This document shows positions 12,139 through 13,611 of a stretch of 13,611 bases of DNA, one piece after another (positions within the stretch are counted from its first letter, which is position 1; every line of letters starts with the position of its first letter). A program made the translations under genes and the position numbers. The notes beneath the pieces are model-generated. The model was not told the origin of the DNA, did not search any database, and was given only the letters and a program-made list of their open reading frames with translations. The stretch covers positions 1 through 13,611 of the forward strand of contig DATFDL010000610.1 of the NCBI GenBank assembly GCA_035252155.1, in the 5' to 3' direction. This DNA comes from JAICLL01 sp035252155 (GTDB lineage: Bacteria; Planctomycetota; Planctomycetia; Pirellulales; JAICIG01).

Positions 12139-13503
12139 TTAGATCTCCCACCCCTTGCGGTAGGCCGGGCTGATGAACTCGGCGGCCGCGGGGCAGTTGG
12201 TCACACGCAGCTTGTCGGCGTCGTACTCCAACGGCTGGCCGACGCGGACCGCGACGTTGCCCAACAGCATCGTCTCGGTCAGCACCGCGGCGTAATCGAA
12301 ATTGCTCAAGGCCGCCGGTCCGCCGCGAATCGCCCGGACCCATTCAGCCTTCTGATGGTCGTCGATATCGCGGCCGGCGTGCATCCGCGGCAAACTCGGC
12401 TCGGGCGGTTGGTAGCCCTCGAACTGTTTCGTGGGCAGCAGTTTTTGCTCGGCGCCATAGTCGTTGGGCGAAAACATCGCGCCCCGCTCGCCAATCAAAA
12501 GTGCCCCACTCGACGACGGCGTCTCGCCCCTCAACAGTTCGGCTGGCGGCAGGTTTCGCTGGCCGTCGCGGGCGCCCTCATACCAGGTGAGCTTGACCGG
12601 CGGCAAATCGCCCCGCGCGGGAAACTCGTAAGTGATGGTGGCCCAAGCCGGATAGGTTTCGAGGTTCACCTCGCCGCTGGCCGCAGAAACGCGCGTCGGG
12701 TAGCCCAGCTTGAGGGCCATGAACGGCAGGTTGGTGGTGTGGCAGGCCATGTCGCCCAGCGAGCCGGTGCCGAAATCCCACCAGCCGCGCCAATCGTGCG
12801 GATGATACACCGGGTGATACGGCCGCTCGGGCGCCGTCCCCAAAAACAAGTTCCAATGCACATGGGCGGGCACCGGCGGAGTTTCCGTCGGCCGGGCCAC
12901 GATGTCGGGCGACTGTTTCCAATACTTGAACGGCCGATTGGTCCAAACGTGGACTTCGCGCACCGGTCCGATGGCCCCCGACCGGATGATCTCGACGCCG
13001 CGCCGAAAGCCGTCGGCCGCCGTGCCCTGATTGCCCATCTGCGTTGCCACCTTGTATTGCCGGGCAGTGTCGCGCATCAGGCGGGCCTCGGCCACCGAGT
13101 GCGTGAGCGGTTTTTGACAATAAACATGCTTGCCCAGCCGCATGGCCCGCACGGCGGCCGGTGCGTGCGTGTGGTCGGGCGTGCTCACCACCACCGCGTC
13201 AATCTGAGCGTGCATCTCGTCGAGCAGCTTGCGGTAGTCGTTGAAGGTTTTGGCGCGGGGGAATTTCTCGGCCTTGGCCGCCAGGCGTTTGTCGTCGATG
13301 TCGCACAGCGCGACGATATTGCCGTGGTTACCGGCGTGATCGGTGTCGCTGGAGCCTTTGCCGCCCACGCCAATGCAGGCGATGTTGATTTGCTCGTTGG
13401 GCGAGGCGGCCCGCAACGGCTCGGCACGGCCGGCGACCCAAAAGCCGACACCCGCCAGCGAGGCGGTTTGAAGAAACTCACGACGAGCAAATCTGCGAGA
13501 CAT
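12139..13503 (-). CDS. Tat-exported Gfo/Idh/MocA family oxidoreductase
   Basis: NAD(P)-dependent sugar or polyol dehydrogenase-like protein, predicted periplasmic. The 454-aa sequence opens with a twin-arginine signal (RREFLQ, Arg7-Arg8), then a hydrophobic stretch (ASLAGVGFWVAG), with cleavage probably near residue 33. The Rossmann fold begins INIACIGVGGKG (39-50), with VALCDID (64-70) and VVVSTPDHTH (104-113). The family EKP motif appears as QKP (130-132, HVYCQKPLTHS), a variant common in planctomycete paralogues. Lys131 is retained. The C-terminal sheet domain includes GSLGDMACHTTN (247-258), with candidate catalytic Asp251 and His255. AAGGAG lies 6 nt before ATG 13503, which fixes the start. 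The 108 bp upstream to the window edge show no convincing promoter. Substrate cannot be read from sequence; the gene stands apart from the tad cluster. Confidence 0.95.
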   Translation of the reverse strand: MSRRFARREFLQTASLAGVGFWVAGRAEPLRAASPNEQINIACIGVGGKGSSDTDHAGNHGNIVALCDIDDKRLAAKAEKFPRAKTFNDYRKLLDEMHAQIDAVVVSTPDHTHAPAAVRAMRLGKHVYCQKPLTHSVAEARLMRDTARQYKVATQMGNQGTAADGFRRGVEIIRSGAIGPVREVHVWTNRPFKYWKQSPDIVARPTETPPVPAHVHWNLFLGTAPERPYHPVYHPHDWRGWWDFGTGSLGDMACHTTNLPFMALKLGYPTRVSAASGEVNLETYPAWATITYEFPARGDLPPVKLTWYEGARDGQRNLPPAELLRGETPSSSGALLIGERGAMFSPNDYGAEQKLLPTKQFEGYQPPEPSLPRMHAGRDIDDHQKAEWVRAIRGGPAALSNFDYAAVLTETMLLGNVAVRVGQPLEYDADKLRVTNCPAAAEFISPAYRKGWEI

Positions 13504-13611
13504 GGTTAGCTCCTTGCGATTGAGTCAGTCATGTAATGAGGATCAACGCATGCGGCGGGGTGCCACGGCATCCGTCGCAGCGCAAGTTGAGTCGCAATGC
13601 AGACACGCGCG

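Noticed and set aside
12076..13509. Long plus-strand open frame (477 aa) opposite the oxidoreductase gene
   Set aside because: It is a high-G+C shadow of the clearly conserved minus-strand Gfo/Idh/MocA gene. Its composition is His/Arg/Gly-rich with no domain.

Overview
The window looks like chromosomal DNA from a planctomycete, probably of the Pirellulales type. This is inferred from family content, not from a search. The clues are high G+C, a membrane Ser/Thr kinase fused to a formylglycine-generating-enzyme-like (FGE-like) domain, a Tat-exported Gfo/Idh/MocA oxidoreductase with a QKP motif, and many small palindromic or heptameric intergenic repeats.

Layout. On the plus strand, 1-2016 is a proline-rich, probably lipid-anchored TolC/CzcC-type outer-membrane efflux protein. 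Next, behind its own promoter, comes a PknB-type kinase with a transmembrane segment and a C-terminal FGE-like domain (2124-4199). It is followed by a small Cys-rich protein of unknown function and lower G+C (4242-4811). On the minus strand, thrS (start at 7613) is followed by infC (ends at 4826), the classical threonyl-tRNA synthetase / IF3 pair. infC has no ATG, GTG or TTG upstream of its conserved N-terminus and appears to start at an ATC codon behind a well-placed Shine-Dalgarno (SD) sequence. A palindromic repeat lies between the two genes. A plus-strand orphan N-terminal fragment of an IS5-type transposase (7837-8202) follows.

The right half, all minus strand, holds a short Tad/Flp pilus cluster in the order cpaF/tadA (11775-10450), tadB (10237-9272), tadC (9261-8281): the ATPase and two inner-membrane platform proteins. 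The 212-bp cpaF-tadB gap is made largely of degenerate GGGTTCA heptads in inverted orientation. They can form a 22-bp mRNA hairpin or G-rich structures. A 363-bp repeat-bearing intergenic region separates cpaF from a Tat-signal Gfo/Idh/MocA oxidoreductase (13503-12139).

Most of the window is ordinary core and envelope gene content. The best leads are the infC non-AUG start, the thrS leader palindrome, the kinase-FGE protein with its adjacent Cys-rich protein, and the heptad repeat structure inside the tad operon. I found no rRNA, tRNA, CRISPR array or complete insertion sequence.
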